Part shown: piece by piece, positions 55,750 to 64,000 of the stretch | How positions within the stretch are numbered: position 1 is the first letter of the stretch | Layout: each line of letters begins with the position of its first letter | Assembly (NCBI GenBank): GCA_050953505.1 | Contig: JBMNMU010000001.1 | Coordinates: 2,232,001-2,296,000 of the forward strand | From: JBMNMU01 sp050953505 | GTDB taxonomy: Bacteria > Bacillota > Clostridia > Peptostreptococcales > Anaerovoracaceae | Direction: 5' to 3' | DNA: 64,000 nucleotides | Notes under the pieces: model-generated | What the model was told of the DNA's origin: nothing | What the model saw: the letters and a program-made list of their open reading frames with translations, nothing else | The model's database searches: none | Program-made: the position numbers and the translations under genes

Positions 55750-56781
55750 ATGAGTATCCAAATAATTTTGTTAGGCATCCTTGCTATCCTTGCTATAGCA
55801 GGGATAGTGGCTATATTACATCAGTTAAAGGATGGCTTCAAAAAAACAAACTTAAATGATCAATATGTATGGGGAATCTATATTCAAGGATGTTTTTTCC
55901 TGTCCTCCATATCAGTAGGCATCTTGATGATTATTGCAGTATTGCTGCTTCTTAATATTCAGGGGCTTGAGCCTTTGATCCGGGCAGGAAACGTCATTGC
56001 CTTTTCTTTCCTTTTGGGAGCCCAAGTACTACTGGGGATTGACCTTGGAAAGCCTATGAGAGCCCTCTCTATGATAAAGAGCAAAAATTTCCGTTCTCCA
56101 TTGACCCTAGATTTTTATACAATGGGGCTGTCAACCCTTTTGAGTTTAGTTTTCTTGTTAAGGCTAGTGCCTGCAGGTAGTGTTTTATCCGGCATTTGGG
56201 CTATTCTTATATTGGCAGCCGGTAGCTTGTGTGTAGCAGCCCACACCATGTTCTTTTTATCAAGAATAAAGGGAGGTTTTCAAAGCAATCCTTTCATGGG
56301 ATTGGAAACCTTATTGTATAGCTTGCTTGGTGGAATGGCAGTATTGGCCCTGCTTGGGATGATCTATGAAACAGGCTTACATGTGGTGGCGCCGGTGATG
56401 TTGGTCATTTCAATTCTTTTAATTGCAGCCATTATGAGTCACAAAATAGCGCTACTGACCATGGACAAGAAACAGGATGGTAAGGTTATCCTTTTGCTCA
56501 ATGGACTTGTACTGATATTGCTTGCTGTCAATCAATTCCTTGTAGAAAATTCTTATTTGGTTGTTGTAGCTGCGATCTTTGCTCTCATCGGACTATTTAT
56601 GGAGAAATATGAAAGAGTCATTTACTCTCAGAGCATGAATATTATTCCTGAGCCATATAGCCAATTTATCGATAAAAAGGTATATCGCCCGTCATTCAAA
56701 GAATGGAATGTTATAGTAGGGAGTCTTTCAGTCTGCATATTATTTAGCTATGGTGTTCTTTATCTGAATATCGGACTGTAA
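55750..56781 (+). CDS. NrfD/PsrC-type polytopic membrane subunit
   Basis: The 343-residue protein has about 8-9 membrane helices and the NrfD-like pattern of a quinone-reactive subunit (YVWGIYIQGCFFLSSIS, RSPLTLDFYTMG). I use ATG 55750 behind AGGAGG; the GTG at 55729 is upstream of this site. It likely links a lipid quinone to the Fe-S and molybdenum subunits. An interrupted hairpin (CTTAGGCA/TGCCTAAG) lies in the 119-bp gap before it. Confidence 0.88.
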   Translation: MSIQIILLGILAILAIAGIVAILHQLKDGFKKTNLNDQYVWGIYIQGCFFLSSISVGILMIIAVLLLLNIQGLEPLIRAGNVIAFSFLLGAQVLLGIDLGKPMRALSMIKSKNFRSPLTLDFYTMGLSTLLSLVFLLRLVPAGSVLSGIWAILILAAGSLCVAAHTMFFLSRIKGGFQSNPFMGLETLLYSLLGGMAVLALLGMIYETGLHVVAPVMLVISILLIAAIMSHKIALLTMDKKQDGKVILLLNGLVLILLAVNQFLVENSYLVVVAAIFALIGLFMEKYERVIYSQSMNIIPEPYSQFIDKKVYRPSFKEWNVIVGSLSVCILFSYGVLYLNIGL

Positions 56782-56862
56782 TAAGACTGCCGGCAAAGAG
56801 GATGACAAGTCCCTGTATCGCCGATGGTCTAGAGAATCCGGGAATATTTAAGGAGGAAAATA

Positions 56863-57516
56863 ATGGCAAATGAAAGAACTGACACACGTGCTGCGCACAT
56901 ACGGGGAAGTATCTATGCCTTCCTTACAGAAGCTTTTATCCGGCTTCCTGATGAAGGATTTATAGGAAATATGAAGAGCCCTGGAACATTAGAATTTTTA
57001 ACAAATATAAAAAACCTTAAGAACGATAAGATAAAATCTGGTATTATGCTCATAGAAGGCTATATCAACCTCTTTGAGGGAGAGGATAAGGAAACATATT
57101 TGGAATCTATGGCAGTAGACCGTACCAGCCTAATCAGGCCGGTTCAAAAGGGAACGCTGAAGGCACCCTATGAAGGTCTTTACAATAAGAAAGAAAATGC
57201 TAATAAAATAATACTTAATGTGAAGAAGTTTTATAAAAAAGTGGGAATACTTCCATATAGCAGAGCCAAGGATTCAGAGGATTTCTTCTGTACACAGCTT
57301 GATTTCATGCGGCAGCTTTGTATAATGGAAGCAAAAGATTTAAGGGAAGATATCAAAGATCTCCAAAAGGAATTTCTTCATACCCATCTCGGCAGTTGGA
57401 TTGGGGAATATTGCAGGGAAGCCATACCTCTTGCGAAGACAGATTTTTACAAGGGTTTACTAATGTTCCTAGATGGTTTTATAGAACTAGAGAAGCAATT
57501 CGCAGGAGAAATATAA
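56863..57516 (+). CDS. TorD/DmsD-like molybdoenzyme chaperone
   Basis: The 217-residue, all-helical protein has the family pattern RGSIYAFLTEAFIRLPDE near the start, PYEGLY in the middle, and the signature segment EDFFCTQLDFMRQLC followed by an H-rich WIGEYC segment. Such proteins bind the apo-catalytic subunit until its cofactor is inserted. Since the catalytic subunit lacks a Tat signal, the chaperone would act on folding rather than export. Its stop overlaps the next gene by one base. Confidence 0.85.
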   Translation: MANERTDTRAAHIRGSIYAFLTEAFIRLPDEGFIGNMKSPGTLEFLTNIKNLKNDKIKSGIMLIEGYINLFEGEDKETYLESMAVDRTSLIRPVQKGTLKAPYEGLYNKKENANKIILNVKKFYKKVGILPYSRAKDSEDFFCTQLDFMRQLCIMEAKDLREDIKDLQKEFLHTHLGSWIGEYCREAIPLAKTDFYKGLLMFLDGFIELEKQFAGEI

Positions 57517-58463
57517 TGATAGAGAGCATAAAAAATAATGGCAAGTTTGCTTCTGATCTAAAGCGAATAGAAGGAATCATGCTAAGGAATGTCAGAAGCA
57601 GGCATGAAAATGTTGAAGAAGTATTAACGGGTATGATACGAAAAGGTGGAAAAAAGCTAAGGCCTATATTTCTTCTCCTTGGATCTGCCTTTGGAACGGT
57701 CAAATCAGTAGAAGCATACGAGGCAGCCGCCGCCATAGAAATGATCCATATGGCTACATTGATCCACGATGACATTATTGATGAGGCAACACTTAGAAGA
57801 GGGCAGATTACAGCTCAATCTAAGTTTGGCAAAGACTATGCTGTGTTCATGGGTGACTTCCTTATGAATAGGAGCGTTGGCCTTCTAAAAGGAAAGAATT
57901 TTATTGATGATGTTCTTCATGGCACAGAGAAGGTTTTTTATGGGGAAATGCTCCAATATAATAACAGGTATGTTCGCAACACCAGCGTATCTACATATAT
58001 AAGAGTTGCAGCAAATAAAACAGCATCCCTATTTGCCCTGTCTCTTTACTTAGGTGCCAAGATCTCATGCTGTGATCCAGAACTTTGTTATCGTTTAAGA
58101 AGAATTGGCTATTACTTCGGCTTGTCTTTTCAAATCATGGATGATGTTTTAGACTTTACTGCCAATGAAAAAAGTATTGGTAAGGATGTTCAAAATGATA
58201 TTAAAATGGGCTTTTATACTTTACCTATCATCTATACAGCTAGAAAGGATGAAGGGGTTTGGGAGCTTATTGAGGAAGAACAATTTGAAGAGATGACCTT
58301 GGCCATAGAAAAATCAAGGGGCTTAGAAAAAACTATAGATTTAGCTCAAAAATATATTATTAAAGCAAAAAAAGAAATTTCTGCCTTACCTGATATTCAG
58401 GAAAAACAAATTCTTGCTGGCTTGCTTTCCCAGTTAGGGAATGCATTACAAATTGCAGTATAA
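57516..58463 (+). CDS. Polyprenyl diphosphate synthase
   Basis: The 315-residue trans-prenyltransferase has the two aspartate-rich motifs: LIHDDIIDEATLRRG and FQIMDDVLDF, plus GGKKLRPIFLLL. It makes the isoprenoid chain for quinones or similar lipids. I start it at ATG 57516, overlapping the preceding stop (TAATG) and preceded by AGGAG; a longer frame from 57318 overlaps the chaperone gene. Chain length is not predictable by eye. It probably supplies the UbiA-type prenyltransferase of this operon. Confidence 0.93.
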   Translation: MIESIKNNGKFASDLKRIEGIMLRNVRSRHENVEEVLTGMIRKGGKKLRPIFLLLGSAFGTVKSVEAYEAAAAIEMIHMATLIHDDIIDEATLRRGQITAQSKFGKDYAVFMGDFLMNRSVGLLKGKNFIDDVLHGTEKVFYGEMLQYNNRYVRNTSVSTYIRVAANKTASLFALSLYLGAKISCCDPELCYRLRRIGYYFGLSFQIMDDVLDFTANEKSIGKDVQNDIKMGFYTLPIIYTARKDEGVWELIEEEQFEEMTLAIEKSRGLEKTIDLAQKYIIKAKKEISALPDIQEKQILAGLLSQLGNALQIAV

Positions 58464-58506
58464 ATATGAATTTGTGCTTGGCAGGATATAAAGAAGAGGA
58501 AAGCAT

Positions 58507-59721
58507 ATGAAGATGAAAATCCCTCTAGAAGAGGCTCAGTCTCTTTTAGAAACTTATTGTGGCAGTGCCGGTACTGAAAGGGTATCTCTTCTTGAAGCCC
58601 ATGGCCGTGTGCTGGCTCAAGATATAACTGCTCCTATTAATCAACCGCCCTTTGACAGATCTCCCTTGGATGGATATGCCTTGAGAGCAGAGGATTCTGT
58701 GGGGGCAAGTAAGGAAAGGCCGGTAAGACTTAAAGTCATTGAAGAAGTTTTTGCTGGTGGCTTTCCCCAAAAGGAAGTGAAGGAACGGACAGCTACGAGG
58801 ATTATGACAGGAGCTCCTATTCCGAAAGGTGCAAACTGTATTCTTCGCCAGGAAGAAACCTTAGAGGAGAATGGCGATGTTCTCATATATTCTCAGCTGA
58901 AGGCTTGGGATAACTATTGTTATGCCGGTGAGGACATGGAAAAGGGTGATCTGGTTTTAAAGAAGGAAACCCTATTAAATTTTGCTGGGATTGGCATATT
59001 GGCTTCTTTAGGGATAAAAGAAGTTCTAGTGTATAAAAGACCTAAAGTGGCCGTAATAAGCACGGGAGATGAGCTGAGCAATTTAGGGGAAGAGCTGACA
59101 CCAGGTAAAATATATAATAGCAATCTATACACCATAGGGATGAGATTAAAGGAACTGGGCATAGAGCACATACTCCTTGACAGTGCTCCAGATGAAATAG
59201 AGAAGCTAAGCTTGAGAATAAAGGATGCCTTATCGAAAGCAGACTTTCTTATTACCACAGGAGGGGTTTCCGTAGGAAAAAAAGATATTGTAAAAGATGC
59301 AATAAAGATCCTAGGGGCATCCATCTTGTTCTGGAAGGTGAACCTACAGCCAGGAACACCAGTTTTATGTAGTCAGCTTGATGGAAAACTCATATTCAGC
59401 CTTTCGGGAAATCCGGCAGCGGCTATGGTAAACTTTGAAATGCTAGTAAGAACGGCTCTTGCAAAATATGCTCATCGAAAGGATTTAAGGCTCATTAAAA
59501 CAGAAGCTGTATTAAAAAGTCCTTTTCCAAAGGCCAGTAAAAACAGGCGCTTTGTTAGAGGGAAATTAATACTAGATGCAGAGGAAAAACTGGTTGAGTT
59601 GCCGGAAAAGCACTCTTCAGGTGTATTGAGCTCGTTACTGGATTGCAACTGTGTAGTAGATGTACCTGCGGGGACACCTCCTCTGGAAGTTGGTCAAAGG
59701 GTAAAGATATTTATACTGTGA
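58507..59721 (+). CDS. moeA: Molybdopterin molybdenumtransferase MoeA
   Basis: The 404-residue protein inserts molybdate into adenylylated molybdopterin. Motifs are PINQPPFDRSPLDGYAL, RIMTGAPIPKGA, ISTGDEL, TTGGVSVGKKD and FSLSGNPAAAMV. It belongs to the cofactor part of the molybdoenzyme locus, with mobA and mobB downstream. It is preceded by AAAGAAGAGGAAAGCAT. Confidence 0.95.
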   Translation: MKMKIPLEEAQSLLETYCGSAGTERVSLLEAHGRVLAQDITAPINQPPFDRSPLDGYALRAEDSVGASKERPVRLKVIEEVFAGGFPQKEVKERTATRIMTGAPIPKGANCILRQEETLEENGDVLIYSQLKAWDNYCYAGEDMEKGDLVLKKETLLNFAGIGILASLGIKEVLVYKRPKVAVISTGDELSNLGEELTPGKIYNSNLYTIGMRLKELGIEHILLDSAPDEIEKLSLRIKDALSKADFLITTGGVSVGKKDIVKDAIKILGASILFWKVNLQPGTPVLCSQLDGKLIFSLSGNPAAAMVNFEMLVRTALAKYAHRKDLRLIKTEAVLKSPFPKASKNRRFVRGKLILDAEEKLVELPEKHSSGVLSSLLDCNCVVDVPAGTPPLEVGQRVKIFIL

Positions 59722-59817
59722 TCGGAGCGAAGCGCGTGGTTGCGTTCTCAACCGCAACCAATGCACTTCGTCTAGCGATGACGTTTTGAAGCTTGAATAA
59801 GAAGGGAGAAGGGTATC
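59722..59817 (+). other. Imperfect inverted repeat between moeA and mobA
   Basis: CGAAGCGCG-TGGTTGCG (from about 59729) pairs imperfectly with CGCAACCAATGCACTTCG (ending about 59770), and ATCG/CGAT pair outside. It follows the moeA stop at once and may act as an attenuator or intercistronic structure; it is not followed by a T-run. Confidence 0.6.
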
Positions 59818-60417
59818 GTGATAGAAATGACCGCGGTGATTCTTTCCGGTGGGTTTAGTAGCAGGATGAATTACAATAATAAAGCCTTCTTGGAGATAAG
59901 AGGAGAAAAGCTGATAGAAATTATATTAAAAAAGGTTTCTCGTTTTAAAGAAGTGATTATTGTTTCTAACAATCCTGAAGAATACGAATATCTAGGCGTT
60001 AAGGTGATTAAAGATATTATTCCTCAGAAAGGGCCCATGAGCGGAATTCACTCCGGGCTTACTCATGCTAGATATGATCATTGCGTAGTTTTGCCTTGCG
60101 ATATGCCTTCTGCTTCTCCTGAGTTTTTAGAATACCTAGCGTCCCTTGCGGAGGGCTACGATGTGGTAGTGCCAAGGATCAATGGCAGGTATGAACCCCT
60201 TTGTAGTGTTTATGGGAAAAATTGCATACCCCATATGGAAGAAAACTTGAAGCAGGGAGCATATAAGCTGGGCCTTATATTTCCAAAAGTAAAGGTAAGA
60301 GAGGTATACTCAGAAGAAATTCTTCCTTATGGTGACCCTGATTTTATTTTTGCAAACATTAACGATCCTCAAGCCTATTCAAAATTTCTGTCTAATCAGG
60401 GTTCTTCGCACCTTTAA
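59818..60417 (+). CDS. mobA: Molybdenum cofactor guanylyltransferase MobA
   Basis: The 199-residue nucleotidyltransferase begins with VILSGGFSSRMNYNNKAFLE, the GT-A motif with the catalytic lysine, and has VLPCDMPSASPEFL for metal binding. It attaches GMP to molybdenum cofactor, giving the MGD form used by DMSO reductase family enzymes such as the two in this window. GTG 59818 is spaced suitably from AAGGGAGAAGGG; ATG 59827 is the alternative. Confidence 0.92.
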   Translation: MIEMTAVILSGGFSSRMNYNNKAFLEIRGEKLIEIILKKVSRFKEVIIVSNNPEEYEYLGVKVIKDIIPQKGPMSGIHSGLTHARYDHCVVLPCDMPSASPEFLEYLASLAEGYDVVVPRINGRYEPLCSVYGKNCIPHMEENLKQGAYKLGLIFPKVKVREVYSEEILPYGDPDFIFANINDPQAYSKFLSNQGSSHL

Positions 60418-60529
60418 ATAGGTAGTTTTGATATTAAATGGTTTATTGAAAAAAGGGCCTAGAAAATGCAAAATGCTAATTCTCTGAAAAGGCAAATGTA
60501 AAACGGTAGTGTAGAAAGGAGAGCGTGAC

Positions 60530-61021
60530 ATGATTCCTGTTGTAAGCATTGTAGGGAAAAAAAAGAGCGGAAAGACCACCTTGGTAGAAAAATTGATAAA
60601 AGAGCTGAAAATCAGAGGATACCGAGTGGCAACCATCAAGCACGATGTACATAACTTTGATATAGATCACCCTGGAACAGATACCTGGAGACATACACAG
60701 GCAGGGGCTGATTGTGTAACCATTTCCTCTCCACACCGTGTTGCTATGCTAAAAAAGGTGGATGATGAATGGTCACTGAACCAACTGATTGATTTGAATG
60801 AGGATGTAGATATTATATTGACAGAAGGCTATAAAAGGAGTGACATGCCAAAAATCGAAGTGGTAAGGGAGGAGCGTTCCAAGGAACACATATGCAGATT
60901 GGAGGAGTTACTTGCCTTGGCCACAGATACAGATCTAATTCTTCCCGGAATCCCTTCTTTTCATATTGATGATGCAGTAGGTTTGGTGGATTTAATTGAA
61001 AAGGAGATTATGAATAAATAA
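60530..61021 (+). CDS. mobB: Molybdopterin-guanine dinucleotide biosynthesis adaptor MobB
   Basis: The 163-residue GTP-binding protein has Walker A GKKKSGKTTLVEKL, the KHDVHNFDIDHPGTDTWRH segment and ILTEGYKRSDMPKIEVVR, all typical of MobB. It assists MobA in cofactor maturation. AGAAAGGAGAGCGTGAC precedes the ATG. It ends the first molybdoenzyme operon, followed by a strong terminator. Confidence 0.95.
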   Translation: MIPVVSIVGKKKSGKTTLVEKLIKELKIRGYRVATIKHDVHNFDIDHPGTDTWRHTQAGADCVTISSPHRVAMLKKVDDEWSLNQLIDLNEDVDIILTEGYKRSDMPKIEVVREERSKEHICRLEELLALATDTDLILPGIPSFHIDDAVGLVDLIEKEIMNK

Positions 61022-61081
61022 GTATCCAAAAGCGAAGGATTCCTATTAAAAGTCCTTACAATGATGGCAATATGACTATCT

Positions 61082-61115
61082 AAGGTTTTGCAAAAATTTA
61101 GCAAAACCTTTTTTG
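61082..61115 (+). terminator. Intrinsic terminator after mobB
   Basis: AAGGTTTTGC and GCAAAACCTT form a perfect ten-base stem around nine bases, followed by TTTTT. It separates the first molybdoenzyme operon from the second cluster. Confidence 0.93.
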
Positions 61116-61174
61116 TTTATATTGTTATATATTTCCAAAATATTTAACATGAGCGTTAATCAAGGAGGGACTGA

Positions 61175-62455
61175 ATGTCTGAGAATTATGTGATTATTGG
61201 CAATGGCGGTGCCGCGATGGAGTGCATAAAGGCTGCGAGAGAAAATGGATACAAAGGGGAGATTACTTTAGTGTCTGATGCCTTGTATCCTGCATATAAT
61301 CCTATGCTTGTGACTTATTTCGCTTCTGGGAAAGCTGCCTATGATACGTTATTCCCATATGGAAATAATCTCAATTTTTATACAAGCATGGGTGTTAGAC
61401 TTTATTTAGGTTCACCAGTAGTCAATCTGAATACAGAAAATAAAACAGTAGAGAACGCTAAAGGGTTAAAGGTTCATTACGATAAGTGCCTTATTGCATC
61501 TGGGGCATCCCCTGTTATTCCAGGGCCCTTTAAAGAAATAGAGGATCATCTCTACACACTGCGGACCATCGAGGATAGCGTAAGGTTTAGAAAGCTTTTA
61601 AAGGGTGAAAAGAAAAGAGTTTTAGTAGTAGGTGCTTCCATGGTTGGTATAAAGGCGGTAGAAGCACTTATTGAAAATGGATTTTCTACTTGCTTGGTTG
61701 ATTTTGTTAAATACATATTTCCATTGGTGGCTCATAGGAATTGCTCTCAAATGATTCATGAAATCTTAGAAGAAAAAGGGGTAAAGCTGAGGTTTGGAAC
61801 TGCCGTAGAAAGGATTGAGGAGGAGCAGGATCATTTGGCGGTGCACTTTACAGATGGAGGCCCTATAGAAAAAGTGGATCGCATCGTCCTTTGTGCAGGG
61901 GTTCGGCCTAACACAGAATTTATCAATCCCAATCAAGTGCAAATGGACAAAGGTGTTCTTGTAAATGATTATATGGAGACTAGTTCGGAAGATGTTTATG
62001 CAGCAGGGGATGTGGCTCAAGGCTACGATATCATGTCAGGAGAGCAGAAAATCATTGGATTGTGGGCCAATGCACGCCACCAAGGCCGTACGGCGGGGTC
62101 TAATATGGCGGGGGTAAAGAGGAAATACCACGGCACCTTGCCCCATAACATTACTCATTTCCTGGAGCATGACTTTATTGGAGTTGGTGATATTCTCAAC
62201 GGTGATGATATGTACGAGGAAAAGGACCTGGCCAACAATAGATATTGCTGTTTTGTTTGGAAAGAAAAAAAGTTGATTGGTATCAACATACTAAATATAC
62301 CGGAAATAGCGGGGATGTTGAAAAGTTATATTATTAGGGGTTTGGTATCAAAGGCGGATAACGACTTGTCTACTATTACAAATGATAGCCTTGCAATGAA
62401 CAAATTGTATAACAAATACCCCCGGTTGGAAAAAAAGTTTATGGAAATGAGGTGA
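61175..62455 (+). CDS. FAD/NAD(P)-dependent oxidoreductase
   Basis: The 426-residue flavoprotein has the FAD-binding YVIIGNGGAAMECIKAAREN, the second NAD-binding loop VLVVGASMVGIKAVEAL, and the ATG motif LCAGVRPNTEF with VYAAGDVAQGYD. It resembles the pyridine-nucleotide reductase halves of NirB and rubredoxin reductases, with an extra C-terminal region of about 100 residues. AAGGAGGGACTGA precedes the ATG. It is followed by a ferredoxin and a molybdoenzyme, so it may exchange electrons between NAD(P)H and that enzyme. Confidence 0.9.
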   Translation: MSENYVIIGNGGAAMECIKAARENGYKGEITLVSDALYPAYNPMLVTYFASGKAAYDTLFPYGNNLNFYTSMGVRLYLGSPVVNLNTENKTVENAKGLKVHYDKCLIASGASPVIPGPFKEIEDHLYTLRTIEDSVRFRKLLKGEKKRVLVVGASMVGIKAVEALIENGFSTCLVDFVKYIFPLVAHRNCSQMIHEILEEKGVKLRFGTAVERIEEEQDHLAVHFTDGGPIEKVDRIVLCAGVRPNTEFINPNQVQMDKGVLVNDYMETSSEDVYAAGDVAQGYDIMSGEQKIIGLWANARHQGRTAGSNMAGVKRKYHGTLPHNITHFLEHDFIGVGDILNGDDMYEEKDLANNRYCCFVWKEKKLIGINILNIPEIAGMLKSYIIRGLVSKADNDLSTITNDSLAMNKLYNKYPRLEKKFMEMR

Positions 62456-62459
62456 AAGC

Positions 62460-62975
62460 ATGGATAAAAATGATGATAGGAAGATTTTTGATATTGACCT
62501 TGAACGCTGTGTGGGATGTTATGCGTGCGTGGTAGCCTGCATGGATCAAAATGACATCAATGTAGATGAAGAAGAAAGATTTCGTGATGTTTCTGCAATT
62601 CGTCCCGTGTACTCCACCACAGGGACCTTAGGCTATGTTTCTCTTGCATGCATGCACTGTGAAGATGCACCTTGTGTGATGGGGTGTCCTACTGGCGGAT
62701 TGCAGAAGGACCCAGAGACGAATATGACTATAGTTGTGTCGTCCTTATGTATCGGTTGCCATAGCTGTATCATGAACTGTCCTTATGGTGCTCCTCGATT
62801 TGGGCCCGATGGAAAGATACGAAAATGTAATGGATGCCTACCAAGGACTCAAATGGGGATGACTCCTGCTTGTGTTCGGGTATGCCCTACCAAGGCTTTA
62901 AAGTACGATACTCATGAAAATATTATTAATCTAAAAAAAGAACGCTTACTAAAAAGTCTAGTTAACAAAGAATAG
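62460..62975 (+). CDS. 4Fe-4S dicluster ferredoxin-type electron-transfer protein
   Basis: The 171-residue protein has four cysteine groups: CVGCYACVVACMDQN, CMHCEDAPCVMGCP, CIGCHSCIMNCP and CNGCLPRTQMGMTPACVRVCP, for up to four [4Fe-4S] clusters. It resembles the HycB/NrfC family. It is 4 bp after the FAD gene and 29 bp before a molybdoenzyme gene, so the three are one operon. No NrfD-type membrane subunit is seen before the window ends. Confidence 0.94.
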   Translation: MDKNDDRKIFDIDLERCVGCYACVVACMDQNDINVDEEERFRDVSAIRPVYSTTGTLGYVSLACMHCEDAPCVMGCPTGGLQKDPETNMTIVVSSLCIGCHSCIMNCPYGAPRFGPDGKIRKCNGCLPRTQMGMTPACVRVCPTKALKYDTHENIINLKKERLLKSLVNKE

Positions 62976-63004
62976 TATGATTTATCAGAAAAGAGGTCAT
63001 CTAA

Positions 63005-64000
63005 ATGAAAATGGAAAAGCTCTCACAATCAAAAATAGAAGCTAAGATTCCTGGTGAAGATACAGGAATATCTGTTAGACACTCAATCTGCGCTATATGT
63101 AATCCACACTCTCACTGCGGACTAGATCTTTACATAAAGGACGAAAATATTATCAAGGTTGAAGGGATGCTAGAGCATAAGAATAGCAGGGGGACTCTTT
63201 GCTCAAAGGGAGCGGCCACAAGGCAGTATGTCTATAGTCCAGATCGTATCAAGATCCCTTTGAAACGTGTAGGAGATAAAGGTAGTGACCAATTTGAAGA
63301 AATCTCTTGGGAAGAAGCTTATAATATCATAAGCAGCAGGCTTAATAAGCTAAAAAAAGAAGAGGGACCTGAAAAGGCAGCATTTTTTGTTGGTTATACT
63401 AAATGGATGCGACCATTTGTTCAAAGGCTTGCTCATTCCTATGGAACACCAAACTATTGCACCGAGTCCAGCACCTGCTTTAAGGCAATGGACATGGCCT
63501 GGAAATTAAATTACGGGGCGCCTGCTATGCCAGACCTTAAGAATACTAATTGTCTTCTAGTATGGAGCAGTAATCCTATGTATTCCAACACTACCCAGGC
63601 TCAAATGATCATGGACAAAAAGGAAAACGGTATGAAAATGATTGTGGTGGATCCAAGGATTACGCCAATGGCAACTCTTGCAGATATTCACCTACAACTG
63701 AAGCCCGGTACCGATGGTGCATTAGCTTTAGGCCTTGCAAACATTATAATAGAAAATAACTGGTTCGATAACGAGTTTGTAAATAAATATTTCCATGGAT
63801 TTGAAGAATATAAAGACTATGTGAAAGAGTATACTCCAGAAAAAACTGAAGCAATTACTGGGGTACCAAAAGAAAGCTTGCTAAAGGCGGCAAAAATGTA
63901 TGGTCAGGTCAAGCCCGCGGCCTTCATGCCCAGTGCTTCTGCTGTGGTTCACCATACCAACGGCGCCCAAAATTATAGAGCAGCCATGCTATTGGTGGGG
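63005..64000 (+). CDS. Second molybdopterin oxidoreductase catalytic subunit (partial)
   Basis: The first 332 residues are in the window. A [4Fe-4S] motif (CAICNPHSHCGLDL, then GTLCSKGAATRQ) opens the domain, and a likely molybdenum-ligand cysteine is in TESSTCFKAMDM. Later regions IVVDPRITPMATLADI and LKPGTDGALALGLA are the bis-MGD binding motifs. AAGAGGTCATCTAA precedes the ATG, and no Tat signal is present. It continues off the right edge. Substrate unknown; with the FAD and ferredoxin genes it could be a soluble NAD(P)H-linked enzyme. Confidence 0.92.
   Translation, partial: MKMEKLSQSKIEAKIPGEDTGISVRHSICAICNPHSHCGLDLYIKDENIIKVEGMLEHKNSRGTLCSKGAATRQYVYSPDRIKIPLKRVGDKGSDQFEEISWEEAYNIISSRLNKLKKEEGPEKAAFFVGYTKWMRPFVQRLAHSYGTPNYCTESSTCFKAMDMAWKLNYGAPAMPDLKNTNCLLVWSSNPMYSNTTQAQMIMDKKENGMKMIVVDPRITPMATLADIHLQLKPGTDGALALGLANIIIENNWFDNEFVNKYFHGFEEYKDYVKEYTPEKTEAITGVPKESLLKAAKMYGQVKPAAFMPSASAVVHHTNGAQNYRAAMLLVG

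Overview
The window is a low-GC Clostridia-type chromosome segment centred on the replication origin. dnaA starts at 19798. Almost everything to its left is on the minus strand and most genes to its right are on the plus strand, as expected for genes running away from oriC. The organism looks like an anaerobic, spore-forming Firmicute: it has Soj/Spo0J/Noc, YidC-Jag, a cotJABC spore-coat operon, a SigB/SigF-type sigma module and oxygen-sensitive style Fe-S/molybdenum enzymes. An Alkaliphilus-like or related clostridial genus is plausible, but that is inference.

Left arm (1-19.4 kb, mostly minus): a YycH-YycI-WalJ-HtrA envelope-stress operon without walRK beside it, rnhA, a PAS-PP2C phosphatase, aroQ, a class V aminotransferase and a DUF454 membrane protein. 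The classical origin-proximal block follows: parB-parA-noc-rsmG-mnmG-mnmE-jag-yidC-yidD-rnpA-rpmH, with two parS sites. Origin core (19.4-28.4 kb): DnaA boxes on both sides of dnaA, then dnaN, recF, gyrB and gyrA, without the small S4-domain (yaaA) and remB genes that often sit between them.

Centre (28.4-44.7 kb): an rsbV-rsbW-sigma operon, trpS and an aminotransferase. Next comes a sigma-54 unit: an enhancer-binding protein, two identical 18-bp candidate enhancer sites, a textbook -24/-12 promoter, a BCCT transporter and a ureohydrolase. Four copies of a long, nearly perfect palindromic element are scattered through 32.5-38.5 kb. Then come plsC, aroK, amino-sugar genes (nagB, a nucleotidyltransferase, a ROK kinase), an HD-GYP gene flanked by a duplicated cotJC 3' end, and cotJABC.

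Right arm (44.9-64 kb): the most notable locus is 45.1-48.6 kb, where a tandem-duplicated helical protein precedes a Family 2A (SrpI-like) encapsulin shell gene that overlaps a SufS-type cysteine desulfurase. This looks like a sulfur-handling protein nanocompartment in a spore-former. After rpsF-ssb comes a molybdoenzyme locus: a LysR regulator divergent from a UbiA prenyltransferase, a Mo-bisMGD catalytic subunit with Fe-S and NrfD-type partners, a TorD-like chaperone, a polyprenyl synthase, and moeA-mobA-mobB. A second cluster (FAD oxidoreductase, ferredoxin, second molybdoenzyme) runs off the right edge. Together these suggest anaerobic electron transport through a prenylated lipid carrier.

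No tRNA, rRNA, CRISPR array, transposase or prophage was recognised by eye.
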